A stretch of 64,000 bases of DNA. It comes from Bugula neritina. Lineage: Eukaryota; Bryozoa; Gymnolaemata; Cheilostomatida; Bugulidae. Below, piece after piece: positions 11,445 through 25,087 of the stretch (position 1 is its first letter; each line of letters begins with the position of its first letter). The position numbers and the translations under genes are program-made. The DNA lies in contig OZ037767.1 of NCBI GenBank assembly GCA_964035545.1, forward strand, positions 19,811,628 through 19,875,627, read 5' to 3'. The notes beneath the pieces are model-generated. The model saw only the letters and a program-made list of their open reading frames with translations. It was not told the DNA's origin and did no database searches.

Positions 11445-14400
11445 ATGGCATCTCTTAGAGGAAAGGTTACTATAATAACAGGTATGACTATTTTATAGTT
11501 CTATTATCAATACTTTACAAAAAGGGTATGTAAAAATTTTCTATATAGTTATAGAACTGAATGATCCTAATTTATACAACATGTCAAAGATAAATAATTG
11601 TAGAAAAAACAAAATGTTATTTGTCTTAAGGCCTAGCCTCACGCTCGTGAGAATCACACGGAATCATGCGACAATTTTCGTGAGTTATCCTCTCGTTATG
11701 ACCAGCCACACACTCGTCAGACGAAACATACACTAAATAGTCCTTGAATGAGTTTTGCACAAAATACAAACAGCAGAAAATTGCAAAATAGAGAAACGTG
11801 GTAGAAATGAAATAATTACTGTTGCTTAAAATCTATAATTGACCGATCAATTGGTGCTTATCATTGATAGTGACTTTTCTTCCAATGTCATCGATGTGTA
11901 CACTCAACGAAAACTATTTCGTTTGAATTCCCTCAAATTTTCTCGTACGATTGTTTTGTCGTGTCAAATAGACGATTTCGTGTGATTCTCACGAGTGTGA
12001 GGCCAGGTCTTTAAGCTGGATTCAATTCTTATGTTTTGCCACAACAAGTCGCTTGAGATGATGACATTCTTTTTTTTCAAAAACTTTCGTATACATCTTT
12101 TTAAACCATGTTCAAATAGAAACTGAGTTTTAGTAATACTATTCTACATGTAGGAGCCGGTTCTGGTATTGGAAGAGCCACTGCCATCCACTTTGCATTT
12201 TTTGGATCTAGACTGGCTCTCTGTGACCGAGATGAACCAAACCTGCAGGTAGGTGAAAGTTTTTGCTAACAGAGTGATATCTAAGTAATACATAGAAACT
12301 ATAGACCCTTAAGCAATAACTGTACAGTAAGAAAAGGTATATTCTTAACAGATAATTTGAATTGTCATGTAGGAGACTGTGAGTCTATGTAAAGGAGCTG
12401 GTGATGTCATCACTATAGTTGGAGATCTTACCATTGAATCTGATGTGGTGAGAATTATTGAGAAGACAATAGGACACTACAAACAGCTGGATGTGTTGGT
12501 AAGAATTAGTGTTTTTTATTGAAAGTATCCTTGTGATCTGAGAGCATAGTATAGGATGTTTGTGTTGGTAAGAATTATAAGCACTATACCTACTTAATAA
12601 AACATTTCTGAGACACTTTTAACAAAGTGATAAATAACCTTCTAGATATAATAATAAATTATACAGTATATAAAGTTATCAATGTTTTCCTAATCATTTC
12701 CCATTCTTAATTACTATAAAGTTTCATTTATACCTTCACGATTTTCATTCAGTTTCAGTAAGTCTATAAAGGGGTACTCGGACAAGCCTTATATTAACTG
12801 AAACTCAATACTTTTTCAGCAGAGGTACAATTGCAACTTAAGATTGCTAATGCACAAAATATGTAGTTATTGAACTGAAGTATGAAGAGTATTGCAAAAC
12901 CTTCATGCAAAATCTAAAGCTAAAGAAATATAAAATAAATGAATTGATAAAAGGTAGCAAAATTTTGTCAAAAAGCAAAGCAGACTTGGAAATTGTGCAA
13001 TTGAAAATAACTTAAGCTGTATTTTATATATTATTTGCGTTTATAAAGGTTAATAACGCAGGAATTGCAAGATTCAGCAGCATCATGGAAGAGACTCTGG
13101 AACAATTTGACTTGATAATGGCTACCAATGTCAGAGCTGTTTACCATCTGACACAACTGGCTGTTCCACATCTGATTGAGAGTAAAGGATCCATTGTCAT
13201 CACATCTAGTGTTACATCAGCAATATCAGTAAGGAATTTTTTTATACTTGTAATCAAAAAGCTAGTTGTTGATTCAAATGCAAAATCCTGCTTGGTTGGT
13301 TTTTATTTATTTTGATAACTCTATTACAAGAAATAGGACAGGCAATAATTTCAACACGTTACAATGGTATGCAGTTGGTGCAGTTGGCGGCTTGTAAATG
13401 AAGAGGTTAAGCTATTTAAATTCAATTGGTTTCTATTCTTGACAAAATTCTTACACTAATAAGATATAGCATAATGAAGGTTCACTGTAATATGTTTATC
13501 ATTAGGATGTATATACAATTTCCACTTCACTCTCACGCTATTTTGACTTGGTATCGCATAACGGATAGCAAGTATAACGCAGAGAGAAAAGCTGTGTAAT
13601 AATTAGATGACATTTAGGAGCGCATTAGGAGCATAACATCAAGATTAAAAACGCTGATACATGATGAAATCTAGCTCAGTAAGCCATCAGCACTCTTTAT
13701 AAATTAATTTATAGTTTTCAAATAACATATTTATATTATAATACAACCTTTCAAATTTTTAAATTTATATCATCTTATAAAATCTACATCCATTCATCTC
13801 GAAGGCTAAAACAAATGGCTAACATATGTTACTTTTTCAGTGTCCTTCAGCTTTGGCATACGGAATGTCAAAAGCAGCCTTAGACCAGTTTACAAGAAGT
13901 TTAGCCTTAGATCTGGCTCCTAAACAAGTCAGGGTTAACAGTGTCAAGTGAGTATTTATTACATAAACTAATTTGTATTGAAATAGAAAACCAAAATAAT
14001 TCTTAATAAAAGTAATTAAAATTGGGTGTCTATAAACTATCTCTTTGGTTACGTATGTTAAAAATTGCTCAGCACACATTTGATTTATAGAAAAGTAATT
14101 TACTTGAAATCTGGAGCATGCTTTGTGCTACATAATACCTTCTTATTCGATCAAAGATTTGCAGATTTGTGCTTCAATAAATTATATTATGTTGATTTGT
14201 GCATTTAATCACAGATACCGGAGTATTCAGTGCCAAATCATGATATTGCATGTTTTTGTGTTTATTAATTAATTATATTTACCGATACTTTTTAGTAGCC
14301 ATAGGCAGTGTGACTAAATACCCACAGTCAGTTCTAAAATGTTACTAGACTGCCAGTCTTAATTTTCTTTTGGATTTTTCCAAGTTTTATTGTAAGCAGC

Positions 14401-15020
14401 TGGTTATATAAGTGTAATATTATGGTTGTGGATGAAGTGGATTATATTTTGACATTAATGAACATGAGCAAGTATAGTATTTAACATGGTGATAACTTTA
14501 TTCAAACTGAAGGTAACCTTGACCTAATAAAAGCGTAACATTATAGCGAGTACATTATAATACAACAATAAGGAAATATAATAAACACTATAAAGTGGCA
14601 GCGTTTACAACAAGACATGTACCTGCATTATTCTGATATGATCTTTTGTAAATTTATTTTAGCCCAGGTGTAATTGTGACAAACATATATGATACCACAA
14701 TGCCAAAAGATGCAGTACCAACAGTAGGTGTAGCTAACTCCCTGCATATTTTTGAAAAATTAACAATATTCATTTAACCCATGATTTCTTTCATTTCATT
14801 ATAGCCAAAAAGTGAAATGTGTTATGATTGCTTTTAGTTTCTCCAAAAAGTTGGCACTGCTTACCCCATACGAAGAATTGGGCAACCGGAAGAAGTAGCT
14901 AAGTCTATAGCTTTCCTGGCTAGTAGTGAGTCAAGTTTTACCACAGGAGTCCAACTTGTGTTAGATGGAGGGTTTCACTTGAGCCCAGCTGAGATTCTCT
15001 CAAAATTAAACCAAAATTAA
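11445..15020 (+). CDS. SDR-2, classical short-chain dehydrogenase/reductase, 7 exons, complete, inverted in the array
   Basis: Plus-strand exons: 11445-11481, 12154-12248, 12373-12498, 13049-13228, 13841-13947, 14663-14723, 14838-15020; 789 nt, 262 aa. Seen: TGAGSGIG (residues 12-19), LALCDRD with Asp37 after beta-2, NNAG (88-91), Asn113, Ser140 and Tyr153/Lys157 (YGMSK), then NPGVIVTN and LDGGFHLS near the C-terminus. Ser140 and Tyr153 are 13 residues apart, as in FabG-type SDRs. The Asp after beta-2 suggests NAD(H), unlike SDR-1, -3, -7 and -9. It is the only plus-strand member. Its leader, exon 4 and C-terminus are closest to SDR-6/SDR-7, so it is probably an inverted copy of that lineage. 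A piggyBac-like MITE sits in intron 1. It is tail-to-tail with SDR-3. Confidence 0.93.
11630..12010. mobile_element. piggyBac-like MITE in SDR-2 intron 1
   Basis: 381 bp between two TTAA tetranucleotides (11626-11629 and 12011-12014). The ends are inverted repeats: GGCCTAGCCTCACGCTCGTG on the left, AGACCTGGCCTCACACTCGT on the right read inward, with similarity continuing through GAGAATCACACG. TTAA duplication is the hallmark of piggyBac transposition. No transposase is encoded. Confidence 0.8.
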
Positions 15021-15276
15021 CATATGCAATAATTTTAGCTTTTTTGTTTTACAATTATTCAATTATTTACTTGGTTTGCTGTTTAAAACTAGTCTACCTT
15101 AAATTACAGGTAGCCTACATGTAATAAGGTAGTCTACCTTATCAAATATAGTCTACAACACGATTAACAGACTAATCATATGTTTGATCCCCTTCTTTAG
15201 TTCTCACATGTTATCAGTGAAATTTTCATGTAATCATTTTTGCTCAGCTTGCTCTGTTTTATAAAAACGTAATTGA

Positions 15277-15282
15277 AATAAA
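15277..15282 (+). terminator. Candidate poly(A) signal of SDR-2
   Basis: AATAAA about 257 bp after the SDR-2 stop, with a second overlapping AATAAA a few bases on. The region is AT-rich, so chance is possible. Confidence 0.4.
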
Positions 15283-15639
15283 ATAAAAATTGAACTTAAA
15301 GTATTAATTGAAATACAAATTTCTGTCAAGCTCTCTGTGCTGTGTTGTAAAAAATAATAATTGTATATTGCCTTACCTATTATTACTTATTATATTACAG
15401 TGTGATGCAGTATATTATATTTTAGTATTGCTCTACCCAAAGAGTGGAGTGTATTTTACATGCCATTGTATAAGAAAGAGTATGAAAAACTGGAACAAAA
15501 GTACTTATGATGGTTATACTCATGCAACACAACCAGACATACAATGCGTTTTCATTTCACATAAGCAGCTTATAGTTGCAATATCAAATGTTGTTATCTA
15601 TCGCTAGATAATTTTGTCAGAAAACTTTATTTGGAAAAT

Positions 15640-16040
15640 ATTCACTGCTTGATCACACGGCACCAAAAGGTCAAGAGGTCAAACCAATTGCATATTGCTC
15701 TACAAATATATATATGTACGTGTATATTATTATATGCTCATATATGTAACTGTATACTACTCTATGTTCATCTATGTAGTTGTATATTACTATATATTGA
15801 TCTATGTAAGTGTATATTACCTACTATATGCTCATCTATGTATATTAATATACATGTTCATGCATATACTTTGTTTTGCATTTAAAGTTATTCAATGGTC
15901 TATAATTTTCTCATGTGTAGATCCAAGATTTCTGAGCACATTTCAAAACAGACCAGGCATTAAGCAAAAATGCTTACTCATTCCCAGGCATTTCTGTCCA
16001 TTACATTAATCCCTGGCCGATTAAGTGTATTGTATATAAT
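15640..16040. repeat. Minisatellite-bearing dispersed repeat, copy 2
   Basis: A shorter, more diverged version of the unit at 9436-10465: about five copies of the ATGCTCATNTATGTA-type unit (15700-15860), followed by the same non-tandem tail (15870-16035, with TTGCATTTAAAGTTATTCAA near its start). It lies in the convergent gap between SDR-2 and SDR-3. Confidence 0.8.
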
Positions 16041-16595
16041 CACTGAAAAAGAATTATTTTATACTCGTGCATTTAATATAATAAGCGCTTCAACAAAAGA
16101 CTTCCATGAACAAAATTGGATATTCAGATTAAAATGTATGCCATGCTTTTAAACCCTTATGCAAGCTTCATTCAATGTTGTTCTGAATTCATGTGGCCTA
16201 TTCAGCTTCAATATTGACTAAAATAATGAAATGCTTACTGCAGTGGTTATAGAGTGAATAACAGGTGTGGGAAGGGTTAATTTATTAGCAAGTAAACATT
16301 TAATAGTAAAAATAAGGATAATAAAGTCTGCATACTAATAAACTTATTAAGTTTGGGCAACTACATCTATAACTATATACTACCTGAAATAAACATTCTT
16401 TTATCAACACTAAAAGATATGAAAGTATGTCACTGTAAACATGAAAACAATGTGCAACATTCAGCAAAAAGTTGGTTAAAAGTATATAAATTATTTAAAG
16501 AATAAGTATAATATATTCAATCAGAACATCCAGAACAGACTAAGCTAAACTGTTACTTCATTGAGTACCCTTTTCTGTCTACGTTAGTGTGGCTC

Positions 16596-19500
16596 TTATG
16601 GAACACATTTGGTATTCAATTGAATTCCCCCATCCACTTGCAGAAGAACTCCAGTAGTGAAACAGGCATCAGTACTAGCAAGGAAGGCAATAGACTTTGC
16701 CACATCTTCCGGATTTCCTGCTCTCCCCAGTGGGTAAATACTCTTTGCACCTTCCATTAGCTAAAATTAATTGTTCCAATATAAGATGTATATTTATAAT
16801 CTTACTCATAAATTTTTGATTATTAATGCAATTTTCAAATATTTTACAGTAGCTTACCAAAATACAAGAAAAATGCATTAAGCCCTATAACTTTTACTTA
16901 TTTTGTTTTGCTCTGTATTTACTATAATATACTTACTCCATACTTACTTTATATTCGCTTTATACTTACTCTGTGCACTTACTTTATAAAAACTTACGGA
17001 AGTTTATAGTGACCATTCCTGTGAGAAAACCACTTATGGAAAGGTTTTTCAAGAGGCTAAGAACACTTATTCCAATGGGGCACAGCAGCATTAGTGACTG
17101 GATGCTCTTCCTAACATCCTCAATGGCCTTTACTAGGGGGATCAAACCCCTGACTGCTAGTTAACTAAGCCAGCACTTTAACCCATGTAGGCCACGGCTG
17201 CTCTCTATTATACTTGCCTTATATATCTATAACTGTATACTTATTCTATACTTACTTTATACTTACTATATATTAGGATCAACTTTGCCACATAAACTCA
17301 AATATTATGTTTTATTAAAAATACTGACCTGTTCAACTTTTTCTTTAGGCATTAAGTCATCAAAGATGTTAGTTACAATCAATCCAGGGCTACAATAACA
17401 AGGCAAACAATCTCTATTTAGAAACAAAATTATTATAGCATAATTGTGCTTAGCTAATTTAAGATTTTTATTTTATTACGTGATATTCTAATGATGGAAA
17501 TTTAATTGCCTCGCAAAGCTTCTATATAATATATTGTTTGTGTTTAGGAATCATATTTAAAAAAAGGCAATAACAGTGTGAAAGATGTGTCATCACATTA
17601 TGAGTAATTTAAGTAGCTATACTTAAACAGAAAGAAATCAAAAAGTTTTGTTGAATGTCTTCTATAAAACTATTGCTTATACTCACTTGACACTGTTCAC
17701 CCTCACTTGTTTAGGAGCAAGATCAAAGGCTATACTTCTAGTGAACTGGTCTAAGGCTGCTTTTGACATTCCATAAGCTAATGCCATTGGGCACTAAACA
17801 AACAAAACAAAAAGTAACACTATGTTTTAAGCCAAATGCTTTTCTCTTGTTTTGCAATAAATTGTACTAATAAAACAATAATTACAGATTGTTTAAATAG
17901 TTTAAATGAAAATGATTTTAATAATAAATTTATCATAGAAATCACAAGTATTTTAACTTTTCATTTTTTTAATGCTGACAGTTTTAAGCTGACTAAGGAC
18001 TTTTCAATTCAGCATGCCTCGTACCATATTACAGAAGCTTTCAAAATAAAACAGCACTAAATTATTAATAAAATTATGTCTTCTCTGTCTTGGTTCAAAC
18101 CCCTGACTTATTGCTTGTTTATGGCATTTTAGTTCAACACTCAAATCAACTTATTTATTTCTACTATGCCGTGTTAAACTTTTCACTCTCAAATCTATTC
18201 AACATAATGGTTATAATTGAGAGATCGTGCAATTAAACGACATAACCTTAGAACATTGCAGATGTTTTAAAACTATTAACATAATGTTATTGTAGTATCT
18301 ACTAGTAAAATCTTCATAGTTAGAGTCATTTTTTTACAATCTTAAGGTAGTAAACAATATAGTAGTTATTTAATAACTATAGCTAAAAAAATATTATAAG
18401 GTTATTGAATTGGCAGACTCACAGGTGCGTGTGCTAGTACACTAGACACATTGACAATGGCTCCTTTACTCTTAATCAGATGTGGAACAGCCAGTTGTGT
18501 GAGTTTAACAACAGACCGAACATTGGTAGCCATGATGGAGTCAAACTGCTCTATTGGCTCTGTCTCAATCCCCGAGAATTTTATTATCCCGGCATTGTTG
18601 ACCTATAACAGAGAAAAAGATTGGATTTACATTTCAAATAGTATAGTGAATTTTTCTATAAATCTCAGTTTGCTCCTTAGTATATATTGTCTGCTCCAGC
18701 TTATAGTGCCGCTATAACAAAGACGGTAGCTTATATAAGTAAACTATTGTATTTAAATAAAGTTATTTGTGCTTCATCATTATATAAAAAACTCATGCAA
18801 GTTTATATAGTCACTATTCCTATGATCAACCATTTGATGGAAAGTATTTTTTAAAGCAGGCTAACAATTTATTCATATGAGACACAGAAAAAATCATGAC
18901 TTGATGCTCTTCCTAAGATCACCAACGGCCTTAGCTGGGGTTCAAACCCATGAAATCGTGCTTACTAAGCCATCCATTTTACTCCTATAAGGGGTTAAAG
19001 TGCTTAGTTGAAGCGCAGTTTAAAAAACCTAATAGTGCATCAATATATTTTGGCCTAACTAAGAATATTTGTAAAAATTAATTGATATTAACATGCACTT
19101 TTTGTTACTGCTTGCAAATGAGAAAATGGGTGGACTTCTCAAGCATAAGATAACCCATATTCAGCTTATCTTTATAACTATTATGTAGTTATTGAATACA
19201 AATTTTGCAGTTTAATTTGTACTATATTTTTGTTCAATTAAAGACTATCGCAGTTATTGAAATATATATATCTGTAAAGTGAAAGTGTTCTATATAGTTA
19301 AAGAAGTTTAATAAAAACATGAGATGAGCAAAACTTGACCAGGTCATAGATATAAAAAAATTGACAAAAGAAAATTGGCTGAATTGCTTAACCCACCAGT
19401 ACATCCAGCTGTTTGAAGTGTCCTACAGTTTTTTCCACAATTTTAGTCAAATCAGAATCAATAGTGAGATCCCCGACAACTATGAGAATACCACCTGCTC

Positions 19501-20139
19501 CTTTACACAGCTTCTCGGTTTGCTGAAAGACATACAACATATTATCATGGGATACATACTTTACCTTAATATAATACATACTATACCTTCATGTAATACA
19601 TGCTAAACCTTCATGTAATACATGCTATATACTTTTACATGATACATACTATACCCTAATATAATACATGCTATACCTTCATGTAATACATGCTATACTT
19701 TTACATGATACATGCTATACCTTAATATAATACATGCTACACTTTTATATAATACATGCTATACCTTAATTATATAATACATATATACTATACTTTCATA
19801 TAATACATATCCCCAAATTTCACATAATATGTACACACTCTACTAATTCATATAATACATTCTAAACTGAGCTGCTAAGCAATCTTTCACACTTACTTTA
19901 AGATTTGCCTCATTTCTACCACAAAGAACCAATTTAGATCCAAGAGATGCAAAGTGGATGGCAGTGCCTCTCCCAATACCGGAACTGGCCCCTGTATCAA
20001 AAGAATTAGGTATAGTGAAAATTACTTTACTATATACACAACAATTAAAATAACTCAATAAAATTTAACCTAAACCTTTTATTTATAACTAAAGCTTCAT
20101 ACCAGTAATTATAACAACTTTTCCTTTTAGTGACGCCAT
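16596..20139 (-). CDS. SDR-3, classical short-chain dehydrogenase/reductase, 7 exons, complete, most divergent copy
   Basis: Exons in gene order: 20103-20139, 19897-19991, 19397-19522, 18423-18602, 17687-17793, 17329-17389, 16596-16760; 771 nt, 256 aa. It has TGxxx[13 protein letters not shown] (Gly-Arg after beta-2, NADP-type), NNAG, Asn in ATNV, NVSS, YGMSK and VDGG. Its exon 3 differs from all eight other copies (it begins [11 protein letters not shown] and lacks the shared [11 protein letters not shown] wording), so it has escaped the homogenisation seen elsewhere. Exon 4 ([18 protein letters not shown]) groups it with SDR-9. Introns 3 and 6 each hold a SINE and intron 2 a minisatellite. 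Confidence 0.92.
16985..17204 (-). mobile_element. tRNA-derived SINE, copy 2, in SDR-3 intron 6
   Basis: Minus-strand copy of the same family: a GAGAGCAGCCGTGGCC start, a B-box-like GGGGTTTGATCC, the body GATGTTAGGAAGAGCATCCA, and the tail with CTCACAGGAATGG. Confidence 0.85.
18785..18985 (-). mobile_element. tRNA-derived SINE, copy 3, in SDR-3 intron 3
   Basis: A diverged minus-strand copy. GGGTTTGAACCCC (B-box-like) and GATCTTAGGAAGAGCATCAA are clear, while the 5' head is decayed. Confidence 0.75.
19560..19860. repeat. Minisatellite in SDR-3 intron 2
   Basis: Imperfect tandem copies of a roughly 22-30 bp unit built on TAATACATGCTATACCTT with variants (CATGATACATGC, CATATAATACAT) fill most of the intron. 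Confidence 0.8.
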
Positions 20140-21842
20140 CAGGGAAGGTGAAGGAAATTAATGTAAAGCTCTTTCTACTACAAAAGCCCAGCAACTTTTC
20201 CTCATGTACAATAACCGACTAGCATTCAGAATATGTTATCAGATCTGTAAGTTGTAAATTATGCACTTTATGAAAAGATAAGATAGCCTTAAATATACGG
20301 CAGAGCAAAATGTACTGAAAGAGGTACTGGAAAATCCAGCTACAGTTGATAAAAAAGATTCTGTGAAACTCAGGCTTGAGCATAAAACTGCTGTCTCATG
20401 GTTTACAACTTCCATACAATGTATTGATTGTATAGACACAGACTGCGTCCTGCCCCTGAAAGGGGAGTGAAGCTTAACAATTGCGTCTTTTAAGCATCTA
20501 TTGTGTCTATATTTATGATAAATAACTTCAAATCAATGCCTCATTATTTCTTTAGCTATTGATACTGCTACAGGGCTCGATTATTGCTCTTTGAAAACAC
20601 ACTTTGATTGTATAAGCATACTTAACCCAGGTTCCTTATTTAACTGCGAGGGGACTTCATGTATGTACAAGTAAAGTGTAGCTTTGAAGGAAATAGGATT
20701 TTTATTAGTTTGCTGAGTGCTATTTACAACTAAGGATGCTTTGCAGTTTAATATAAAACACACATGTACCCTCACTCATACCTAGCTCCGGTTATCCTAA
20801 AGTTGTCTGCACTTGCAGAAGTTGCTTGTAACATCTTTATGGTCACTAGTTTACATTTGACAGTTGATTTTAGAATTCATTTGTTAGAGCTGGTGTAGAG
20901 ATATCCACATTAACTAATTATATAATTAATTATGTAATAGACATTGGTGCTGGCTAAAATTTGTTGCAGGTATGTGCATATATGTGTGCATGAGTGTGCT
21001 GTGCGTGCGTGTGTGCGTGCGTGCGTGTGTGTGTGTACATGTGCGCGTGTGTGTGCGTGGTATGTGTGTGTCTGTGTGTTTATGTGTATGTGTATGTGTG
21101 TATGTGTGAATCTGTGTGCGCGTGTGTGTGTGTGTGTGTGTGTGCAAATGGTTTTTACTAATCATGTCCCGCTCTAGACACAGCTTCTCAATCAAGCTGC
21201 TTCAGGGGATATAAATAACTAAGTGTCTACAAGAACAAAATTTGCCCTAAAATTGATTTGATTTGGCCCACACCTTTAAAGTCCCATTATCACCCAAAGT
21301 TTTTTGCAAATTTCGAAACATTATATAAGTATAATGTGTCAATGCTTAATCAACAGCTTGTGTGAGATGTGACAATACTTCTTGAAGCCACAGCGGCCAA
21401 CAGGGTGGTGACAAGTCATATTTCTGATAGAAAATATCTAGAGATTTACATATAATCGCAACGTAGCAGCAAGTAAAAAGAAAAGGCAAATTAATGTAAT
21501 GAATCAATATAATATATTTGTATGTATTATTGCTATGTTTTAATATGATATAATCATAAAAACATTAGTAGATAAGAATACAAGCAAGCGGGAATTTGTA
21601 GTAAAAATCAGTGTTTTAGGTTAATATTGTTATATGGTATTTTTAAACCTATTTGTGCTGACAATGATGACTCTCTATTTTTAACAAAACAAGATTTCAA
21701 AGAATTGGCCCCACTTGTAGTTTATATGTCTAAACTTTTTGAAGGTTTTACAAATTTGTATACTGCATTATCAAACCAAAATATTATGATCTCGTTTTTA
21801 TTTACAGATTTATTCAGAATATCGAAGTGTTTGTCATAAGCA
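20140..21842. other. Intergenic gap SDR-3 to SDR-4 with a GT-rich microsatellite
   Basis: No exon seen. 20970-21145 is alternating purine-pyrimidine sequence, (GT)n mixed with GC and AT steps. The rest is AT-rich single-copy-looking sequence. Open frames over the GT tract are low-complexity artefacts. Confidence 0.6.
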
Positions 21843-23267
21843 CTACTCAGTGATAACTTTAACGTTCAGGTGACTCCCTCCATCCAGCTCCAAGTGTGTA
21901 CCCGTGGTAAAACTTGACTCGCTACTAGCCAGGAAAGCTATAGCCTTAGCTACCTCTTCTGGCTGTCCAACTCTCCCAATAGGAAACACACAGGCAGCTC
22001 TCTTTAAAAACTAAACGTTTAAAATTATGTCAGTTTGCAGCAAATAACTTTAAGTATGAATCTGTAATTCTATAATAAAAGTAGAAAAAATGTTGCAATT
22101 AAATTCATCATTGATATTTGTTTAATCAAGCCACACAGCCTGTATAAGAATACAAGTGCATATGCAAAGGGAAGAAAATCAATGTGCACCACTAATTGTC
22201 TTCATGTCCACATAACCTATTTATTATAATATACCACTGCTTACACAAAATATACATATATATTTAAGAGAGGCTGTAATACATAGTGTCCATACTCACA
22301 TCTGGTACTTGCTCTTTTGGCATCCTTTTGGCAAACATGTTTGTTTCAATAATACCAGGACTAAAATGAAAATATAATAATATCTGGTATGTATTCCTTG
22401 TAGTGCTGACAATAATATATATAATAATTATTATATATATTATTGTCTGGAAATGGAGAACAAGGGTGATTAACATTTTATGATTTAAACTGACACATGC
22501 TTGCAGCTTATTTTTGGCAATGTGTCTTTTGCTAGAAATATGAGGGAAATATGTATTAATGGAAATATGCCATTTGGTTATAAACACACACAACCAATAC
22601 CAGCAGTAATAAAATTTCAGCAAAGCTAACCATAATGCACGCAGTTAAAACACCAAAACACCTAAAGATGAAAATAATCGTCACTACTTCTTTATAGATA
22701 TTATCCTGATCAGCTTGCCAAAATATAATACATTATTGTATCTTCTCCTGTGAACGATTTTGTATATATTTACTTACTTAACACTGTTGACCCTCACTTG
22801 TTTAGGAGCCAGATCTAAGGCTAAACTTCTGGTGAATATATTTAGGGCTGCTTTTGACATGCCATAGGCCAATCCTAGTGGATTCTAGAATGTAAGAAAG
22901 GGGAACAAAGTGATGAGAGTTTATTCTGCAAATATAAATTAATGGGAAAAAAGGCACAAAAGTCAAATGCTTATATCATGTAAAATGTCTTACAGGTGTC
23001 ATTCCCAGTATACTAGACACATTTACAATAGATCCTTTGCTCTCAATCAGATGTGGAACGGCAAGTTTAGTCAACTGAAAAACTGCTTGGACGTTGGTAG
23101 CCATCATCGTGTCGAAATGTTCCAGCGTCTCAACCATAATACCACCAAACTGCGCCACACCAGCATTGTTAATCTGAAGAGATCAATGTGCAATTGAATT
23201 ATGTTAATATATACTATATTACCTGTTGGAAAGCTTATTTGTGTTTATATGAAACTCAAGAGCATAA

Positions 23268-23313
<46 letters not shown>

Positions 23314-25087
23314 CATAGAATAGCAATATCATATATATAGAGTGCGCCCTCGCTCACTAAGCTACTGTCCCAAAACCTCAAGTCATGACATAGTGAAATA
23401 CCCTATTTAACTCATGGATCCGTTGAATTTGGACATTTTGTACCTATACACACATACAATTACATAAATGTGTATACACAAAGCTTCTGGCCATTTAATC
23501 TAAACTTGTCAGCTTATACACAAGTTCATTTGACCTCAGTCCGATTATTTTTAAAACAACGCATTTCACACCCATTAGTTTTAAAACAAATATCCATCCC
23601 AAATAATGATGACACTACTTACTCAAAATTTGAAATTGACACTAAAAAGTCTTATGTCACATATTTTTAATGATATTTCAGCCAAAAAACCTCAATCCAA
23701 GCCCTTTTCGTGACCTATGGAATCTCATGAGAAGGGTATCCATGAGCATTGTACTTATAGTAAAGACAAGCAGAAAATAAAGTATACAACATTTATATGG
23801 CTGAGCATGTAGGTGCTACAAATTATACTTTCATACACTTTCATTAGAGTAGACATTTATTCTAATGCTGTGCTTTGGCACGCTTATATAAATATTTTAC
23901 ATATAGGCCTATGAGTAGTATATCATTAAGACATATAATATTATATTATGTTATATTTATACAGCTACATTATGTTATCCAAACTTAAGATTCTTACCAG
24001 CACATCCAGCTGTTTGTAGTGTTCTATTGTCTCCTCAATTATTCTCACCACATCAGATTCAATGGTAAGATCTCCAACTATAGTGATGACATCACCAGCT
24101 CCTTTACACTGACTCACAGTCTCCTAATAGCAGAAGATGCAGTGTTAATGTATCTAATATTATAATCATATAACAATGGCTTAGTTCAAGTCTTTATTAT
24201 GAATATCAAAGCACCGAATCAGGCATGTTTTGGCTGAAGGAAGTAGTTGGTAAAAGAATAATTTGCCAGATAAATACCATCTCTTGTTAAAAGGAAAACT
24301 AAAAAATGTTGAAGCGCACAGCATGGATGCAGTTAAACAAAAATTATTATTATTAGCTTAAGAAAATAAGATGCCCAATCAAATAGCAATATGCTTTTGA
24401 CAGCATTATATCCATATCATGCAAAAGACTGGCTCACATGGAGGTTTGGTTCATCTCTGTCACAGAGTGCCAGTCTAGATCCAAGAGATGCAAAGTGGAT
24501 GGCAGTGGCTCTTCCGATACCATAACTGGCTCCTGTATTATCAAGATAAAAGAAGTATTTTAGACAACCTATACATGTCTTATTATCTCTATTATCTCAT
24601 AGTTAAGATGGTGTCACTAGACACACACACACACGCACGCACGCATGCACGCACGCACGCATGCACACACGCAACACACGCAACACATACAACACATATG
24701 TGCACATGTACATGCAACACAGATGTACACGCAACACACAACACCACACTGCAACACACAGCGCAACACACCACACAACACACAAAACACACAATGCAAC
24801 AACACAATTCAAAACACACAGTGTAACAAACTAAACACACAACGCAACGCATATGAAATAGATTTTGCATGTTATAAACTTCACAAAATATGATTGCTCT
24901 AATATAAATTAGGCATGCAAAAGAAATGAAGGAATGTGATTAACGTATCATTACAACTATTATATTATAATATTATTGTATTATTATATTATAATATTAT
25001 AATATTATTATATTATAATATTATAATATTATAATATTTGCTATTCTTACCAGTGATTAAAGTTACTTTTCCAATGAGATTAGCCAT
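21843..25087 (-). CDS. SDR-4, classical short-chain dehydrogenase/reductase, 7 exons, complete
   Basis: Exons in gene order: 25051-25087, 24438-24532, 23998-24123, 22994-23173, 22778-22884, 22300-22360, 21843-22010; 774 nt, 257 aa. Start ATG at 25085-25087, stop TAG at 21843-21845. It has TGASYGIG, with Tyr where most copies have Ser, and [12 protein letters not shown] with Asp after beta-2 (NAD-type). NNAG is present in the form [11 protein letters not shown], followed by Asn in ATNV, NVSS, YGMSK and LDGGSH. Exon 2 ends in CAT with donor GTGAGC. Exon 3 belongs to the near-identical group although exons 1, 4, 6 and 7 are clearly its own. Intron 1 is largely microsatellite. Confidence 0.92.
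23270..23311. repeat. (TA)n microsatellite in SDR-4 intron 3
   Basis: About 40 bp of pure alternating TA. Confidence 0.9.
24622..24850. repeat. CA/CG-rich microsatellite in SDR-4 intron 1
   Basis: Starts as (CA)n and CACGCA/CATGCA steps, then shifts to an imperfect CAACACA repeat. It is open in several frames on both strands purely through low complexity. Confidence 0.9.
24953..25036. repeat. ATT/TAATAT repeat next to the exon 1 donor of SDR-4
   Basis: About 84 bp made only of A and T in TATTATAA-type units, self-complementary, ending 15 bp from the exon 1 border. Confidence 0.9.

Noticed and set aside
20926-21195. His/Thr-rich and Cys/Val-rich frames
   Set aside because: GT/CA microsatellite in all frames; the same applies at 24592-24893 and 61374-61715.
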